Assembly: GCF_900199545.1 (NCBI RefSeq)
Contig: NZ_LT962671.1
Location: 918,814-982,813 of the forward strand
Direction: 5' to 3'
DNA from: Raoultibacter massiliensis
GTDB taxonomy: Bacteria > Actinomycetota > Coriobacteriia > Coriobacteriales > Eggerthellaceae
DNA length: 64,000 bases
Positions 18,425-27,598 of the stretch are shown piece by piece; the stretch's first letter is position 1, and each line of letters starts with the position of its first letter. The position numbers were made by a program, and so were the translations under genes. The notes under the pieces are model-generated. The model was not told the origin of the DNA. It saw nothing but the letters and a program-made list of their open reading frames with translations, and made no database searches.

Positions 18425-19957
18425 ATGCCCGAAGTGCTATGGCTTGTAATCGGAGCTGTCGTCGGTATCGCTCTCGGCTTTGTTATCACGCGTTTCGTCG
18501 TCAATGCTTCGACGAAACGTGCTGCACAAGAGGCTGAGAGCCTCGTTGCGGATGCGAAGAAACAAGCCGAAACGCTCCGAAGAGAAGCGATCGTCGAAGC
18601 AAAAGACGAAGTATTGAAAATGAAGCAGGATGCTCAAGCGGAAAACAAGGAACGCTTACGCGAAGTGCGTACGGCTGAAAACCGCTTGTCCCAACGCGAG
18701 GAGTCGCTCGATCGCCGCGTCGAGTCGCTCGATACGCGCGAGCATCAAATCTCTTCCATGCAGGGTCAGCTCGAACGCAGAGAGCGCGATCTGAAAGAGG
18801 CCGCCGAGGAGATCAACCGTCGTCTCGAACGCGTGGCGGGCATGTCTCCCGACGAGGCCAAGGCAGAGTTGCTTGACACGCTTAAGGAAGAGGTCACGCA
18901 TGAATCTGCCGCCATCATACGCGATGCCGAGGCTCGCACGAGAGCCGAGGCCGACAAGAAGTCGCGCGAGATACTGAGCCTTGCCATCCAGCGTGTGGCC
19001 GCAGATCATTCTGCCGAAAACACGGTATCTGCCATCCATATTCCGTCGGACGATCTGAAGGGCCGCATCATCGGGCGTGAGGGCCGCAACATACGTTCCT
19101 TCGAGCAGTTGACCGGAACGAATCTCATCATCGACGATACTCCCGAGTGCGTAACCATCTCGTGCTTCGATCCCGTTCGTCGCGAGATCGGCCGCGTGAC
19201 GATGGAGAACCTCATCGCCGATGGGCGCATCCATCCCGCTAGAATCGAAGAGATGTTCGGCAAAGCCGAAGAGTACGTGAACCAACGCGTGCAGGAAGCA
19301 GGGGAGCAGGCGACGTTCGATACCGGCATCCACGACTTGCATCCCGAACTCGTCCGCACGCTCGGAAGGCTCAGGTATCGCACCTCTTACGGTCAAAACG
19401 TTCTCAACCATTCGCTTGAGGTCGCTTATTTGAGCGGGGTCATGGCAGCCGAGCTCGGTCTCGATCCTATTCCCGCCAAGCGTGCCGGTCTGCTGCACGA
19501 TCTTGGAAAAGCCGTCGATCATGAGGTCGAAGGCAGCCATGCGGTGATCGGCGCCGATCTGGCGCGTCGGTTCGGTGAGAAGCCCGAAATCGTCCATGCC
19601 ATCGAGGCTCATCACAACGATGTCGAGCCGAACAGCGTGCTCGATGTGCTCGTGCAGGCCGCAGACGCCGTATCAGCCGCTCGTCCGGGAGCTCGTAAGG
19701 AAACGCTCGATTCCTACATCAAACGCCTTGAGAAGCTTGAGGAGATCGCAAACGCCCATAAGGGCGTCGAGCGCACCTACGCCATCCAGGCAGGTCGCGA
19801 GGTTCGCGTTATGGTGACCCCCGAAGTCGTCGACGAGGCTGCCACAACGGTGCTTGCCCACGATATCGCCCATCAGATCGAAAGCGAAATGCAGTATCCC
19901 GGGCAGGTCAAAGTTGTCGTGATCCGCGAAAGCCGCGCCTCAGCAGTAGCAAAATAG
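18425..19957 (+). CDS. rny: Ribonuclease Y
   Basis: Membrane-tethered endoribonuclease that starts mRNA decay. The 510-residue chain has an N-terminal membrane helix ([17 protein letters not shown]), a long coiled coil (about 30-190) of Glu/Arg/Ala-rich heptads, a KH domain with [19 protein letters not shown], and an HD phosphohydrolase domain with HSLEVA and LLHDLGKA. RNase J, RNase Y and PNPase thus all occur within 20 kb. The next gene starts two bases after the rny stop. Confidence 0.96.
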   Translation: MPEVLWLVIGAVVGIALGFVITRFVVNASTKRAAQEAESLVADAKKQAETLRREAIVEAKDEVLKMKQDAQAENKERLREVRTAENRLSQREESLDRRVESLDTREHQISSMQGQLERRERDLKEAAEEINRRLERVAGMSPDEAKAELLDTLKEEVTHESAAIIRDAEARTRAEADKKSREILSLAIQRVAADHSAENTVSAIHIPSDDLKGRIIGREGRNIRSFEQLTGTNLIIDDTPECVTISCFDPVRREIGRVTMENLIADGRIHPARIEEMFGKAEEYVNQRVQEAGEQATFDTGIHDLHPELVRTLGRLRYRTSYGQNVLNHSLEVAYLSGVMAAELGLDPIPAKRAGLLHDLGKAVDHEVEGSHAVIGADLARRFGEKPEIVHAIEAHHNDVEPNSVLDVLVQAADAVSAARPGARKETLDSYIKRLEKLEEIANAHKGVERTYAIQAGREVRVMVTPEVVDEAATTVLAHDIAHQIESEMQYPGQVKVVVIRESRASAVAK

Positions 19958-19958
19958 C

Positions 19959-21044
19959 ATGACCGACCAATCGTTGACATCGTTCATCGAGGAAGTCTGC
20001 GGCGACAGCCATCTCCGAGTCGAAGACGATCTCGGGGATGGCTTCGTTCGTTTACGGATTGCCGAGGCGGAGCGAAGGCAAGCCCGCCATGACATCCGAT
20101 CAACTGAAGATATCGTCATCGAAATGCTGCGAAACGCACGCGATGCGGGCGCCCGAAGCATTTTCGTCTCGCTTTCGCGCGAGGGTTCTGCCCGTAGGAT
20201 ATGCATGATCGACGATGGAGCGGGCATACCGGAATCGATGCAGGATGCTATATTCGAACCGCGGGTAACATCGAAACTCGACACCGTGCACATGGACAAG
20301 TGGGGCGTTCACGGTAGGGGCATGGCGCTTTTCTCCATTGCCGAGAATGCCGAAATAGCGCGCGTGGCAGTTTCGGCTCCCGAAAAGGGCGCTGCCCTGT
20401 TTGTTGAGACGAACCTCGATCGACTGCCCGAGAAAACCGATCAGTCGAGCATGCCCGTATTCTCGCATACCGACGAGGGAGAGATTCGCGTCAGAGGCCC
20501 CCGCAATATAAACCGCATGGTGGGCGAGTTCGCCTTCGAGCATAGGGAGACCGTATCGGTGTACAGCGGCGCGCCCGTTGAAATCGCCGCAACGCTGTAC
20601 GAATACGGAAATGCGACGGTTTCGGCGAGCACCAGGGCATTCGCATCCGATCCAGCCGATCTCCCCGTCATGAAGCGTCTGTGCCTTTCTGCCGATCCGG
20701 CGGAATTCGCCGCGATGGCCCAAGGGATCGGGCTTGATATATCCGAAAGGTCGGCGCGAAGGATCATGGACGGCGGCATTGCGGTTCTTGATCCGGTATC
20801 GGAAACGCTTGCCTTCGAGGAACGTTCAGCCGCAAAGAGGCGAAAGGCGGGGAAAAAGGCTCTTGCCGCCGATGCGCGAGGATTGAAGATAGATCGCTCC
20901 GATATCGATGCGTTTTCCGACGGGATGCGCGACGCTTTTGCGGAGCTCGCGCAGCGGTACTACCTCGAACCCGACGTGCGGCCTGAAATCCACGTTTCCC
21001 GTGATGGCATACACGTGAACTTTCCCATATCAAAGCTGCTTTAA
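19959..21044 (+). CDS. GHKL-fold ATP-binding protein of unknown role
   Basis: The first 150 residues form a GHKL (Hsp90/MutL/kinase) ATP-binding fold: N-box EDIVIEMLRNARDAGA, G1 box DDGAGIPE and a glycine-rich lid WGVHGRGMALFSIAEN. This pattern is closer to MutL/topoisomerase VI-type proteins than to sensor kinases, as there is no histidine phospho-acceptor domain and no membrane segment. The C-terminal 200 residues are not recognised; they include a basic stretch AAKRRKAGKKALAADARG that could bind nucleic acid. It lies directly between rny and spoVS. ATP binding is well supported; a link to RNA or chromosome handling is inference only. Confidence 0.7.
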   Translation: MTDQSLTSFIEEVCGDSHLRVEDDLGDGFVRLRIAEAERRQARHDIRSTEDIVIEMLRNARDAGARSIFVSLSREGSARRICMIDDGAGIPESMQDAIFEPRVTSKLDTVHMDKWGVHGRGMALFSIAENAEIARVAVSAPEKGAALFVETNLDRLPEKTDQSSMPVFSHTDEGEIRVRGPRNINRMVGEFAFEHRETVSVYSGAPVEIAATLYEYGNATVSASTRAFASDPADLPVMKRLCLSADPAEFAAMAQGIGLDISERSARRIMDGGIAVLDPVSETLAFEERSAAKRRKAGKKALAADARGLKIDRSDIDAFSDGMRDAFAELAQRYYLEPDVRPEIHVSRDGIHVNFPISKLL

Positions 21045-21174
21045 GTTGCGCGGCCATTCATTAATGGCTACAATAAACCACACGTTTGAAAAGCACATAT
21101 GGACAATTCGACAGCATATTAATCCAACGACTACATGCACGTGATACGGACTACAACGACCAAAGGATATGCGC

Positions 21175-21522
21175 GTGTCAAACTCAACCGAACACCGACC
21201 CGAAACGGGGTGCCTCAAAGTATCGTCGAAGTCTTCTCCGGCTTCGGTTGCGGGGGCCATCGCCGGCATGATAAAGGATGGCGTGAGTGTGGAAATCCAA
21301 TCGGTTGGAGCTGGCGCCGTTAACCAAGCCGTCAAGGCTATCGCCATATCCCGAGGGTTCCTTTCCCCGATAGGCATCGAGATCTATTGCGTTCCCGCAT
21401 TTGCCGATATCGTTATCGACGGTGAGTACCGTACCGCGATTCGATTCACCGTCGAACCGCGTTATACGAGGGGCGTTCAGAGGGAGTCGGGCTCTTCGGG
21501 GGAATTCGGCATCGACGAATAA
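21175..21522 (+). CDS. spoVS: Stage V sporulation protein S (SpoVS/Alba-like)
   Basis: Small alpha/beta protein of the SpoVS family, structurally related to the nucleic-acid-binding Alba fold. The core reads LKVSSKSSPASVAGAIAG, then VEIQSVGAGAVNQAVKAIAI and CVPAFADIVIDGEYRTAI. The GTG at 21175 is preferred over the ATG at 21169 because AAAGGA lies eight bases before it; the homologous core is unaffected. In spore formers SpoVS influences spore coat and septation, but Coriobacteriia do not sporulate, so it must serve another role. Its position after rny recalls rny-spoVS neighbourhoods in Firmicutes and Deinococcus-Thermus. Confidence 0.9.
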   Translation: MSNSTEHRPETGCLKVSSKSSPASVAGAIAGMIKDGVSVEIQSVGAGAVNQAVKAIAISRGFLSPIGIEIYCVPAFADIVIDGEYRTAIRFTVEPRYTRGVQRESGSSGEFGIDE

Positions 21523-21548
21523 CCGCCCATTTTCAAGGACATAGGCCC

Positions 21549-22943
21549 ATGCATCATACGTTTTCCCATACGACGTTCTGTATCCGTACGTTCGGATGCC
21601 AGATGAACAAGCACGATTCCGAGCGCATAGCGGGCATGCTCGAGGGGCTCGGCGCCCTGCAGGTCGACACCTACGACGAAGCCGACATGGTCGTGTTCAT
21701 GACCTGTTGCGTAAGGGAGGCCGCCGATGTCCGCTTGTTGGGGCAGGTTGCCTCGCTCAAAAACCTTCCATTGCCGAAATCGTCGAAGCTCGATCATCGG
21801 ATCATCGCGGTTGGCGGATGCATCGGCCAACGCGACGGCGAGAAGCTCGTGCGCGAGCTTCCCCATCTCGATGTGGTGTTCGGCACCCATAACCTCGCTT
21901 CGCTCCCCAGACTCATCGAAAGCGCGATCGAAGCCGGGGGCCATCATGTGGAAGTGCTTGATTCGGCTGAGACGTTTCCCACCGATCTGCCAAGCGTCCG
22001 CGAGCACAGTTGGGCTGCCTGGCTTCCCATCACGATCGGGTGCAACAACTTCTGTTCGTACTGCATCGTGCCCTATGTGCGAGGACGGGAGAAATCACGT
22101 CCCTTGGAAGATGTCATCGCGGATGCGCGGACGTATGTCGCGGCGGGCGTGAAAGAGATCACGCTGCTTGGACAAAACGTCAACTCCTACGGCCGCGATC
22201 TGTACGGCGAACCGCGGTTCGCCGATCTGCTCGATGAGGTTGACGCGACGGGGATCGCTCGGCTTCGGTTCGCAACAAGCCATCCGAAGGACCTGACTGA
22301 CGGCGTCATCGAGCGCTTCGGGACGCTCGGGTCGCTCATGCCTGCGCTCCATTTGCCTGTCCAATCGGGTTCCGATCGTATACTCGAGGCGATGAACAGA
22401 CGCTATACGAGGGATCATTACCTTGGCTTGATCGAGAAGCTTCGCGAAGCCTGTCCCGGCATCGCTCTTTCAAGCGATATCATCGTCGGGTTTCCCGGCG
22501 AGACCGAAAAGAATTTCGAGGCGACGTACAGTCTCGTCGAGGAGGTTGGTTACAACCAGGTCTTCACGTTCATCTATTCGAAGCGCGAAGGAACGCCAGC
22601 GGCCAGCATGGTCGACGATACGCCGCACGAGGTGATTCAGGAGCGCTTCGACCGATTGGTCGATCTCGTTCAGGAAAAGGCATGGCAGAGCAATCAGGTT
22701 GATGCGGGCAAGACGATCGAGGTGCTCGTAGAGGGCGCATCGAAACGCGATCGATCGGTGCTTTCTGGGAAGAGTCCCAAAAATCAAACCGTCCACGCGC
22801 GCGTACCGGAAGGATCTTCTGCCGACGAGCTTGCCGGCACGTTCGTTTCCGTCAAGGTGGAAGAAGCACGCACGTGGTACTTGTCGGGAAGCGTCATCGA
22901 AGACGAAGATGCCGGGCGGATGCTGAAAAGCGATGCCGAATAG
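21549..22943 (+). CDS. miaB: tRNA-2-methylthio-N6-isopentenyladenosine synthase
   Basis: Radical-SAM methylthiotransferase acting on i6A37 of tRNAs that read UNN codons. It starts FCIRTFGCQMNKHDSERIAG, the MiaB hallmark, with the SAM cluster in GCNNFCSYCIVPYVRG and a C-terminal TRAM domain. The 464-residue product overlaps miaA by 11 bases. That overlap couples the enzyme to the one that makes its substrate base. Confidence 0.96.
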   Translation: MHHTFSHTTFCIRTFGCQMNKHDSERIAGMLEGLGALQVDTYDEADMVVFMTCCVREAADVRLLGQVASLKNLPLPKSSKLDHRIIAVGGCIGQRDGEKLVRELPHLDVVFGTHNLASLPRLIESAIEAGGHHVEVLDSAETFPTDLPSVREHSWAAWLPITIGCNNFCSYCIVPYVRGREKSRPLEDVIADARTYVAAGVKEITLLGQNVNSYGRDLYGEPRFADLLDEVDATGIARLRFATSHPKDLTDGVIERFGTLGSLMPALHLPVQSGSDRILEAMNRRYTRDHYLGLIEKLREACPGIALSSDIIVGFPGETEKNFEATYSLVEEVGYNQVFTFIYSKREGTPAASMVDDTPHEVIQERFDRLVDLVQEKAWQSNQVDAGKTIEVLVEGASKRDRSVLSGKSPKNQTVHARVPEGSSADELAGTFVSVKVEEARTWYLSGSVIEDEDAGRMLKSDAE

Positions 22944-23901
22944 CGATTCGACAGCGGACATCGCCAGGCCGGTCATCTGCATCGTCGGCCCCACCGCTTC
23001 GGGTAAAAGCGACCTTGCCCAGTTGGTTGCCGCGGCCATCGGGGGCGAGGTGGTAAGCGCCGATTCGATGCAAGTGTACAAGGGGATGGATATCGGAACG
23101 GGGAAGGTTCCCCCCGAAGATCGCATAGTCGCTCATCATGGCCTGGATCTGGTGGATCCGGGCGAGCCGTATTCGGCGGCGCTTTTCCAAGATTATGCAC
23201 GCAGCTGCTTCTCCGATATTGCGATGCGCGGCAAACGGTCCGTTCTTGCGGGCGGCACCGGCCTCTACATTCGGGCCGCCATCGACGATTACGACTTTCC
23301 TAAAGGGGAGCAGGTCGAAAACCCTGTGCGGGAACGCTACATGCGTTTTGCGGACGAGCAGGGGGGGCAGGCGCTGTGGGAGGAGCTCAATCGCGTCGAT
23401 CCTGCAAGCGCGCAGCTTATCCATCCCCACAACGTCCGAAGGGTTGTGCGTGCCTTCGAGATGCTCTCGGAAGGCACTAACTACGCCGCGCAGCATGCGC
23501 GCCTGCAATCGATGCCTCAAGCAATCGATGCCATCGTCTACGGGCTTGAGGTGACGCCGGGGGTCTTGGCCCAGCGCATAGAGAGCCGTGTCGATGCAAT
23601 GATCGAGCAGGGTTTGGTTGCGGAAGTAAAATCCTTGTTACAGCGGGGGTTCAGAGAGGGTGTAACGGCGCCTCAAGCGATAGGATACAAAGAGATCGTC
23701 GCCGCCCTTGAAGGCGAAGGAACCCTCGATGACGCAGTGGTGCGTATAAAAACCGCAACGAGACGCTACGCCAAGCGGCAGCGAACATGGTTCAGGAAAG
23801 ACAAGCGCATCGTATGGATCGATGCCGACGAGGGGGATGCGGGGCGGCTGGCCGAGCGCGTACTGTTCGATTTGCATGATCGGGGTGCGCAAGAACGTTA
23901 G
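22933..23901 (+). CDS. miaA: tRNA dimethylallyltransferase
   Basis: Adds the isopentenyl group to A37, the step before MiaB. The P-loop IVGPTASGKSDLAQ, the substrate segment SADSMQVYKGMDIGTGK and the closing YAKRQRTWFRKDK mark the family. Length 322 residues is normal. Its start lies inside the end of miaB, and its stop is 14 bases before dapF, so miaB-miaA-dapF-dapL probably form one transcript. Confidence 0.96.
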   Translation: MPNSDSTADIARPVICIVGPTASGKSDLAQLVAAAIGGEVVSADSMQVYKGMDIGTGKVPPEDRIVAHHGLDLVDPGEPYSAALFQDYARSCFSDIAMRGKRSVLAGGTGLYIRAAIDDYDFPKGEQVENPVRERYMRFADEQGGQALWEELNRVDPASAQLIHPHNVRRVVRAFEMLSEGTNYAAQHARLQSMPQAIDAIVYGLEVTPGVLAQRIESRVDAMIEQGLVAEVKSLLQRGFREGVTAPQAIGYKEIVAALEGEGTLDDAVVRIKTATRRYAKRQRTWFRKDKRIVWIDADEGDAGRLAERVLFDLHDRGAQER

Positions 23902-23914
23902 AAAGGCTCAAAGC

Positions 23915-24841
23915 GTGGATCTCGATTTTATAAAGCTGCATGGAGCGGGAAACGATTTCGTTTTCATTGAAGACTTTTCACGCGATATCGAATTGAGACC
24001 CGATCAGGTTGCCTGGCTCTGCGACAGGCATTTCGGCATCGGGGCCGACGGCATCATACTTGTCAGACCCCCTGAAAATCCATCGTGCGCGGCGTATATG
24101 CATTACATCAATTCCGATGGCAGCTTGGCCGAAATGTGCGGCAACGGCGTGCGGTGTTTCGCGAAATTCCTTGTCGATCGCGGTTACGTTTCCGCTGAAT
24201 CGGGTCAACTCGTGGCTGAGACGCGCGCCGGCGAACGGCGGATCTCGTTTGAGACGGATGATTTCGGGAAGCTTACCCAGGCGACGGTCGACATGGGCAT
24301 CCCCGAGTTTTCCCCCAGCGCAATCCCCACCTTGCTCGAAGCCAACGCGGAAACCGAAAGCGGCGCGTCTTACGTGCGCGAGGCTTCCCTTGAATCGCCC
24401 TGGGGCTGCTTCTCTTTCACTTGCGTATCCATGGGCAACCCACATGCCGTTTGCTTCCTGGACGACATGGACGGTCTTCCGGACGAACTGTTCTCCGATT
24501 CCCACGATAAGAGTCTGGAGACGTTCGATATCGAACGTGCAGGAGCGTTTTTCGAGGCGAGCCCCGTGTTCCCCGAACGGGCGAACATCGAGTTCGCTGT
24601 GGTGGGATCGCATGCGCTAACCATGCGCGTGTTCGAACGGGGATGCGGCGAAACGCTTGCCTGCGGTACGGGAGCTTGTGCAACGCATGTTGCGGCGGCG
24701 CTTACAGGCCGAGCCGGCAGATCGAACGAACTTGTGCTCAGAGGCGGGACGCTTTCGATCGAATGGTGCGCGGATGGACACGTTCTGATGACGGGTCCGG
24801 CGAGGGAAAGCTTTTCGGGAACAATACATTTGCCCGCGTAG
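23915..24841 (+). CDS. dapF: Diaminopimelate epimerase
   Basis: Cofactor-independent racemase converting LL- to meso-diaminopimelate for lysine and peptidoglycan. Both active-site cysteines are visible: EMCGNGVRCFAKF in the N-terminal half and GETLACGTGACATHVA in the C-terminal half. The GTG at 23915 is chosen because AAAGG lies eight bases upstream and the conserved FIKLHGAGNDF follows at once. The 308-residue product is of normal size. dapL follows in the same direction. Confidence 0.95.
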   Translation: MDLDFIKLHGAGNDFVFIEDFSRDIELRPDQVAWLCDRHFGIGADGIILVRPPENPSCAAYMHYINSDGSLAEMCGNGVRCFAKFLVDRGYVSAESGQLVAETRAGERRISFETDDFGKLTQATVDMGIPEFSPSAIPTLLEANAETESGASYVREASLESPWGCFSFTCVSMGNPHAVCFLDDMDGLPDELFSDSHDKSLETFDIERAGAFFEASPVFPERANIEFAVVGSHALTMRVFERGCGETLACGTGACATHVAAALTGRAGRSNELVLRGGTLSIEWCADGHVLMTGPARESFSGTIHLPA

Positions 24842-24859
24842 CGGATGAGAGGATTTAAA

Positions 24860-26017
24860 ATGAAAACGGCAGAATGTTTGAATCGCATGGCCCCTTACCT
24901 GTTCGCGCAGATAGACAAGAAGCGCGATGCCCTTAGGGAACAAGGGGTTGACGTGATCTCGCTTGGGATAGGCGATCCAGATCGTCCGACGCCCGACCAC
25001 ATAATCGAGGCTATGGAGAAAGCCATCCGCAATCCCCTAAACCATCAGTATCCCGACTATGCGGGCTCTGCAGCGTATCGACAGGCGTGCGCCACGTGGA
25101 TGCATCGCCGCTTCGGCGTCTCGGTCGATCCCGAAACCGAAGTGCTGGCGCTTATCGGCAGCAAGGAGGGCATCGCTCACCTCCACACAGCTTTCGTCGA
25201 TCCCGGCGACTACGTGCTTGCGCCGTCGATCGGATATCCGGTCTATTCGGGCGGAGCAATGCTTCAGGGCGGTCATACGTATTACATGCCCATGAGGGAG
25301 GAAAACGGGTTCCTCGCTGATTTCGATCATGTGCCAGAAGAAGTTCTTTCGAAGGCGAAGATCATGTTCATCGGATATCCCAACAATCCCACTGGTGCCG
25401 TTGCAACCGAGGAATACTTCGATAAGGCGATTCACTTTTGCTTGGAAAACGACATACTCTTGGCTCATGACAACGCGTATTCCGAAATCTGCTTCGATGG
25501 ATACAGCGCTCCGTCGATCCTGGAGCGCCCGCGGGCAAAGGAGTGCTGTATCGAGTTTTTCAGCCTTTCGAAGGCATACAACATGACTGGGTGGCGCATC
25601 GCCTTTGCAGCGGGCAATGCCGAGTCGATCGCTGCTTTGGGAACGGTGAAGAACAACCTCGATTCGGGACAGTTCACCGCAATCCAAGAAGCGGCTATCG
25701 CCGCACTGCTCGGCTCTCAGCAGTGCGTAGCCGACATGTGCGCGCTTTACCAACGTCGCAGGGATGCGGTTGTCGAGGCGCTCAGGGCAATCGGCATGAC
25801 ATGTGAAGACACAAAGGCGACGATATATGTTTGGGCTCGGGTTCCCGAAGGTTACTCGTCGGAGTCGTTCGCAACCAAGCTGCTCGAGCAGGCGCACGTG
25901 ATCGTGACGCCCGGAAACGGGTACGGCCCCGACGGCGAGGGCTATATCCGCATCTCGCTCACAACGTCCGATGACAGGCTTCTCGAGGCGGTCAGGCGGA
26001 TCAAGGAGATAGCGTAG
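24860..26017 (+). CDS. dapL: LL-diaminopimelate aminotransferase
   Basis: PLP enzyme converting tetrahydrodipicolinate directly to LL-diaminopimelate with glutamate, bypassing the succinylase/acetylase branches. The fold-type I aminotransferase chain (385 residues) shows ISLGIGDPDRPTPDH near the N-terminus, YPNNPTGA, and the PLP lysine in FFSLSKAYNMTGWRI. The family is close to other class I aminotransferases, but location after dapF and the GIGDPDRPTP block support DapL. GAGAGGA precedes the ATG. dapA and dapB earlier and dapF here make the branch coherent. Confidence 0.88.
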   Translation: MKTAECLNRMAPYLFAQIDKKRDALREQGVDVISLGIGDPDRPTPDHIIEAMEKAIRNPLNHQYPDYAGSAAYRQACATWMHRRFGVSVDPETEVLALIGSKEGIAHLHTAFVDPGDYVLAPSIGYPVYSGGAMLQGGHTYYMPMREENGFLADFDHVPEEVLSKAKIMFIGYPNNPTGAVATEEYFDKAIHFCLENDILLAHDNAYSEICFDGYSAPSILERPRAKECCIEFFSLSKAYNMTGWRIAFAAGNAESIAALGTVKNNLDSGQFTAIQEAAIAALLGSQQCVADMCALYQRRRDAVVEALRAIGMTCEDTKATIYVWARVPEGYSSESFATKLLEQAHVIVTPGNGYGPDGEGYIRISLTTSDDRLLEAVRRIKEIA

Positions 26018-26124
26018 CCACTTTCGTCGGCGACGGAATGAAAACAAGTTGCCTGCCTGTTGTAATAGGGAGGATCCCCGTGGTAGTATCTGAGTTCGTG
26101 AAATCGATTCAGAAGGGACATGGC

Positions 26125-26154
26125 ATGGGAGTCGCCTCGATAAGGTTGCGGTAG
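26125..26154 (+). CDS. Nine-codon leader ORF before hflX (putative macrolide-sensing peptide)
   Basis: An AGAAGGG ribosome-binding site lies seven bases before an ATG opening the reading frame MGVASIRLR, then TAG. Arg-Leu-Arg at the end is the +X+ motif at which macrolide-bound ribosomes stall in leaders such as ErmDL. Codons ATA-AGG-TTG (26140-26148) are a perfect nine-base complement of CAACCTTAT (26179-26187), right before the GAAAGG ribosome-binding site of hflX. A ribosome stalled on the leader would break that pairing. The peptide and the pairing are read from the sequence; drug response is inferred. Confidence 0.5.
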   Translation: MGVASIRLR

Positions 26155-26203
26155 CGCATCTCGTTTCCACCTGTATTCCAACCTTATGAAAGGCTTTGCA
26201 ACC

Positions 26204-27514
26204 ATGTCCCATACCAAACATTTTGAAATTGAAGAAGTGCGCGAGCGTGCCGTTCTCGTCGGAATCGACAGAGGCGATGCTGCCTGGCCGGTCTCCGAGA
26301 GCCTTGCCGAGCTCGAGCGGCTTGCCAATACAGCCGGTGCTGATGTGGTAGCCACCGCATCTCAAAAACTCGATACGCCGAACGCCCGTACGTTCATCGG
26401 GTCGGGAAAAGCCGAGGAAGTGGCCGAGCTGTGCCGCTCCTTCGCGGCCGACGTCGTCATATTCGATGACGAACTGACGCCTTCGCAGCAAACGAACCTC
26501 GAGAAAATAGTTCCGAGGGATGTGAAGGTGATAGACCGAACGGCACTTATCCTCGATATCTTCGCCCTGCATGCAGCAACCAAAGAAGGCCGATTGCAGG
26601 TTCGTCTGGCCCAGAACCAATACCTGCTTCCCCGATTGCGGGGCATGTGGGCCCATCTTGCGTCCAACCGCATGGGCGGCGGCGTGGGATCAAGGTTCGG
26701 CGAGGGCGAAAGCCAGCTCGAAGTCGACCGGAGGATGGTGCGAAAGCGCATCACCTCGATCAAGCGAGAGCTCAAACAGCTTTCGGAGGTGCGGGCGCTG
26801 CAGCGCGAAAGCAGATACAAAAGCGGCATGTTCAAGGTATCGCTTGCAGGCTACACCAACGCTGGTAAATCGAGTTTGCTCAACGCGCTCACCGATGCGG
26901 GCGTTCTCAGCTATGACAAGCTGTTTGCCACGCTTGACTCGACCACGAGGAAGTTCGTTTTGCCCGAGGGACGCGAGATCACCCTGACAGACACCGTCGG
27001 GTTCATCCAAAAGCTTCCCCATAATCTTGTCGAAGCATTCAAATCGACGCTCGACGAGATCTCGGGAGCCGATCTGATACTGCATGTTATCGACGCATCG
27101 TCACCGGAGCGTGAGGCTCAGATGCGTTCGGTCGAAGAGGTGCTCGGCCAGATAGGGGCACAGGATATCAAGCGCGTCGAAGTATTCAATAAAGTCGACC
27201 TGCTCGATGAAGGGGAGTTGTGCGCCCTTGCGAATCGTCATCACGATGCGATCGCCGTATCGGCCCTTACCCAGGCCGGGATCGACGATTTGGTTCGCAG
27301 GATCGCCGTGGTCGCATCGGCCCATGATCGGCTGGTAAGCGTACTTGTCCCCTATGATCGGGGCGATCTTGTGTCGATTGCCCATGAGCGCGCGTTGATC
27401 GTGCGAGAGGAGCATGGGGAGAGCGGTACGCGCATCGATATGCAGATAGGACCGGCTTACGCCCCGCTTTTCGATACGTTTTTAATCGAAGAGGACAAAA
27501 GCAAAGCTTCGTAA
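26204..27514 (+). CDS. hflX: Ribosome-associated GTPase HflX
   Basis: GTPase that splits stalled or stressed ribosomes; some homologues give macrolide/lincosamide resistance. The N-terminal HflX domain (with FIGSGKAEEVAELC), a helical linker with GGGVGSRFGEGE, and the G domain (GYTNAGKSSLLNAL, DTVGFI, NKVDLL) are complete in about 436 residues. The ATG at 26204 is preferred over 26186 because AAAGG sits nine bases before it. A structured leader carrying a short ORF precedes the gene, suggesting translational or transcriptional attenuation. Confidence 0.94.
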   Translation: MSHTKHFEIEEVRERAVLVGIDRGDAAWPVSESLAELERLANTAGADVVATASQKLDTPNARTFIGSGKAEEVAELCRSFAADVVIFDDELTPSQQTNLEKIVPRDVKVIDRTALILDIFALHAATKEGRLQVRLAQNQYLLPRLRGMWAHLASNRMGGGVGSRFGEGESQLEVDRRMVRKRITSIKRELKQLSEVRALQRESRYKSGMFKVSLAGYTNAGKSSLLNALTDAGVLSYDKLFATLDSTTRKFVLPEGREITLTDTVGFIQKLPHNLVEAFKSTLDEISGADLILHVIDASSPEREAQMRSVEEVLGQIGAQDIKRVEVFNKVDLLDEGELCALANRHHDAIAVSALTQAGIDDLVRRIAVVASAHDRLVSVLVPYDRGDLVSIAHERALIVREEHGESGTRIDMQIGPAYAPLFDTFLIEEDKSKAS

Positions 27515-27536
27515 CCGGAAGCGGCGTGAAAAGACA

Positions 27537-27567
27537 CGACCCCGAATCCCTTGCGGGATCGGGGTCG
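27537..27567. terminator. Hairpin between convergent hflX and lexA
   Basis: CGACCCCGAATCCC and GGGATCGGGGTCG pair with one bulged A around a four-base loop. On the - strand it is followed by TGTCTTTT, so it most likely ends lexA; on the + strand it could also stop hflX transcription. Confidence 0.65.
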
Positions 27568-27598
27568 GTGCATTCCTGCAATACCGTAAGTGCAGTAC

